Assembly: GCF_007665395.1 (NCBI RefSeq)
Contig: NZ_VDND01000016.1
Span: 1 to 64,000, forward strand
From: Pseudomonas oryzihabitans
GTDB lineage: Bacteria; Pseudomonadota; Gammaproteobacteria; Pseudomonadales; Pseudomonadaceae
Reading direction: 5' to 3'
DNA: 64,000 nucleotides
The translations under genes were made by a program, and so were the position numbers. The notes under the pieces are model-generated. The model was not told where the DNA came from and did no database searches. It saw nothing but the letters and a program-made list of their open reading frames with translations. This document shows positions 63,169 to 64,000 of this stretch, piece by piece (within the stretch, counting starts at the first letter, position 1; each line of letters opens with the position of its first letter).

Positions 63169-64000
63169 CAATCCAGGGCCGTGGGAAGGGTGAGGAGGAA
63201 GCGCTGGCGCCCGTCCTCGCTGCGTGCGACCAGGGCACCGCCATGACCGCGGACGACCTCCTGGGCGAGGTAGAGCCCGAGGGCGAGGGACGGGGGCTGG
63301 CCCGCCGTGGCGGGCGCCAGCGCCGGCTGGAACAGCCGGGTGAGGTCGGCAGGCTCCAGCACAGGGCCGCCGCTCTCCACCTCCAGCTGGTAGGTCCGGT
63401 CATCCAACTGGCCGCGCAGGGTGATGGGGCCAGCCGGCGCACTGTGCGTGGCGGCCTGTTCCAGGACGGCGCGCAGTGCCTGCAGCAGGCGTGGCAAATC
63501 GAGGCGCAGCGCGGCCGGCAGCGGCGGCAGCTGGTGCTGGAAGGTGTGCTCGGGAAACTCCCCTTGCAGCGTTTCCAGCAGGGCTGCGAGGCGCTCGTTC
63601 ACCTCGGCCACCAGCGTTCTCTTCAGCGGCAGACCTGCTCCCAGGCGCGCGCGAACGAAGTCGGCCGCCGCGGCGCTTCGGCGGGCCAGCCGCTGCGCCT
63701 CGGTCTGCCAGCGTCCCGCGTCCTGCGCGTCCGCGTGGACGGTCTGGGTCGCCAGGGCCTGCAGCGGGCGCTGCAAGTCCTGTTCGAAGAGGACCAGCAG
63801 CTGCTCGCACAGGGTCGCCAGGTCCACGGCGCCGCGCGGACCGGCGGTCTCGTCGCGCCGCTGTTCTTCCCGGGCGATCAACTCCCCCAGCAACCGGGCG
63901 AAGCCTTCCAGGGTATCGACTATCGCCCGTTGCTCCAGCCGGGGCGCGGCGTGGCGGTCGAAGGCGCAGAGGGTGCCGAAGAAGGTGCCATTGGGCCGGA
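63168..64000 (-). CDS. GAF-containing histidine-kinase-like protein, partial and degenerate
   Basis: Open to the window edge (5' end missing). The first visible codons read RPNGTFFGTLCAFDRHAAP, the end of a GAF domain. A dimerisation-like helix follows in which the H-box position reads FEQDLQRPLQAL, with no phosphoacceptor His. The ATPase-like part keeps the G2-type block LALGLYLAQEVVRGHGG, but the N-box reads ALRAVLEQAATHS with no Asn. It is probably a non-catalytic sensor or a pseudokinase. It is translationally coupled to the histidine phosphatase gene. Confidence 0.75.
   Translation of the reverse strand, partial: RPNGTFFGTLCAFDRHAAPRLEQRAIVDTLEGFARLLGELIAREEQRRDETAGPRGAVDLATLCEQLLVLFEQDLQRPLQALATQTVHADAQDAGRWQTEAQRLARRSAAAADFVRARLGAGLPLKRTLVAEVNERLAALLETLQGEFPEHTFQHQLPPLPAALRLDLPRLLQALRAVLEQAATHSAPAGPITLRGQLDDRTYQLEVESGGPVLEPADLTRLFQPALAPATAGQPPSLALGLYLAQEVVRGHGGALVARSEDGRQRFLLTLPTALD

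Overview
The window is GC-rich, gene-dense gammaproteobacterial chromosome and reads as Pseudomonas sensu lato. Gene order over large parts matches what I remember of P. aeruginosa: phaJ1–fadD1–hrpA; FKBP isomerase – EAL/GGDEF protein – Prc protease – quinone oxidoreductase; an ABC cluster with a GntR regulator; apeB–rluA-like–minEDC–lpxL; betX; and folD followed by a tRNA array. No phage, integrase, transposase or CRISPR array was seen. I cannot name the species from the sequence alone.

Layout. 1–5512 is a chemotaxis operon: a cut receptor, CheW, a second receptor, a second CheW, CheR, CheD and CheB. The receptor–CheW pair looks tandemly duplicated, and cheA/cheY must lie upstream. 5566–18904 holds metabolic and housekeeping genes (phaJ1/fadD1 fatty-acid genes, hrpA, a Gre factor, TerC). 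It also contains a triple array of 97-bp palindromic repeats and a 37-bp near-uninterrupted palindrome. 18994–24524 is a LysR-controlled polar amino-acid ABC transporter operon carrying an argininosuccinate-lyase-family enzyme. 24521–28693 is an AttH-like lipoprotein with an FtsX-type ABC exporter.

29303–36192 carries an FKBP lipoprotein, two small genes, an EAL–CBS–GGDEF protein, Prc and a quinone reductase. 36251–36796 is a second repeat array with a 247-bp higher-order unit. 36806–42826 is a six-gene ABC/phosphodiesterase/HAD operon with a divergent GntR regulator and two matching operator-like sites. 42834–53009 covers ApeB, an RluA-type synthase, MinCDE, LpxL, a patatin, MlaA with a hydrolase, and the solo binding protein BetX. 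53137–56892 has folD, three tRNAs (Arg-TCT, His-GTG, Leu-TAG), four small uncharacterised proteins and a TauE/SafE permease.

57038–62554 is the most distinctive part. A soluble receptor has five exactly phased 366-bp PAS repeats and a strong FliA-type promoter. It overlaps a protein made of three tandem CheW domains, and a second soluble two-PAS receptor follows. The six PAS domains of the HHxxxC type share an invariant Cys. This looks like a self-contained intracellular sensing module that would feed a CheA encoded elsewhere. The window ends with a histidine phosphatase and a partial, apparently degenerate GAF/histidine-kinase protein.
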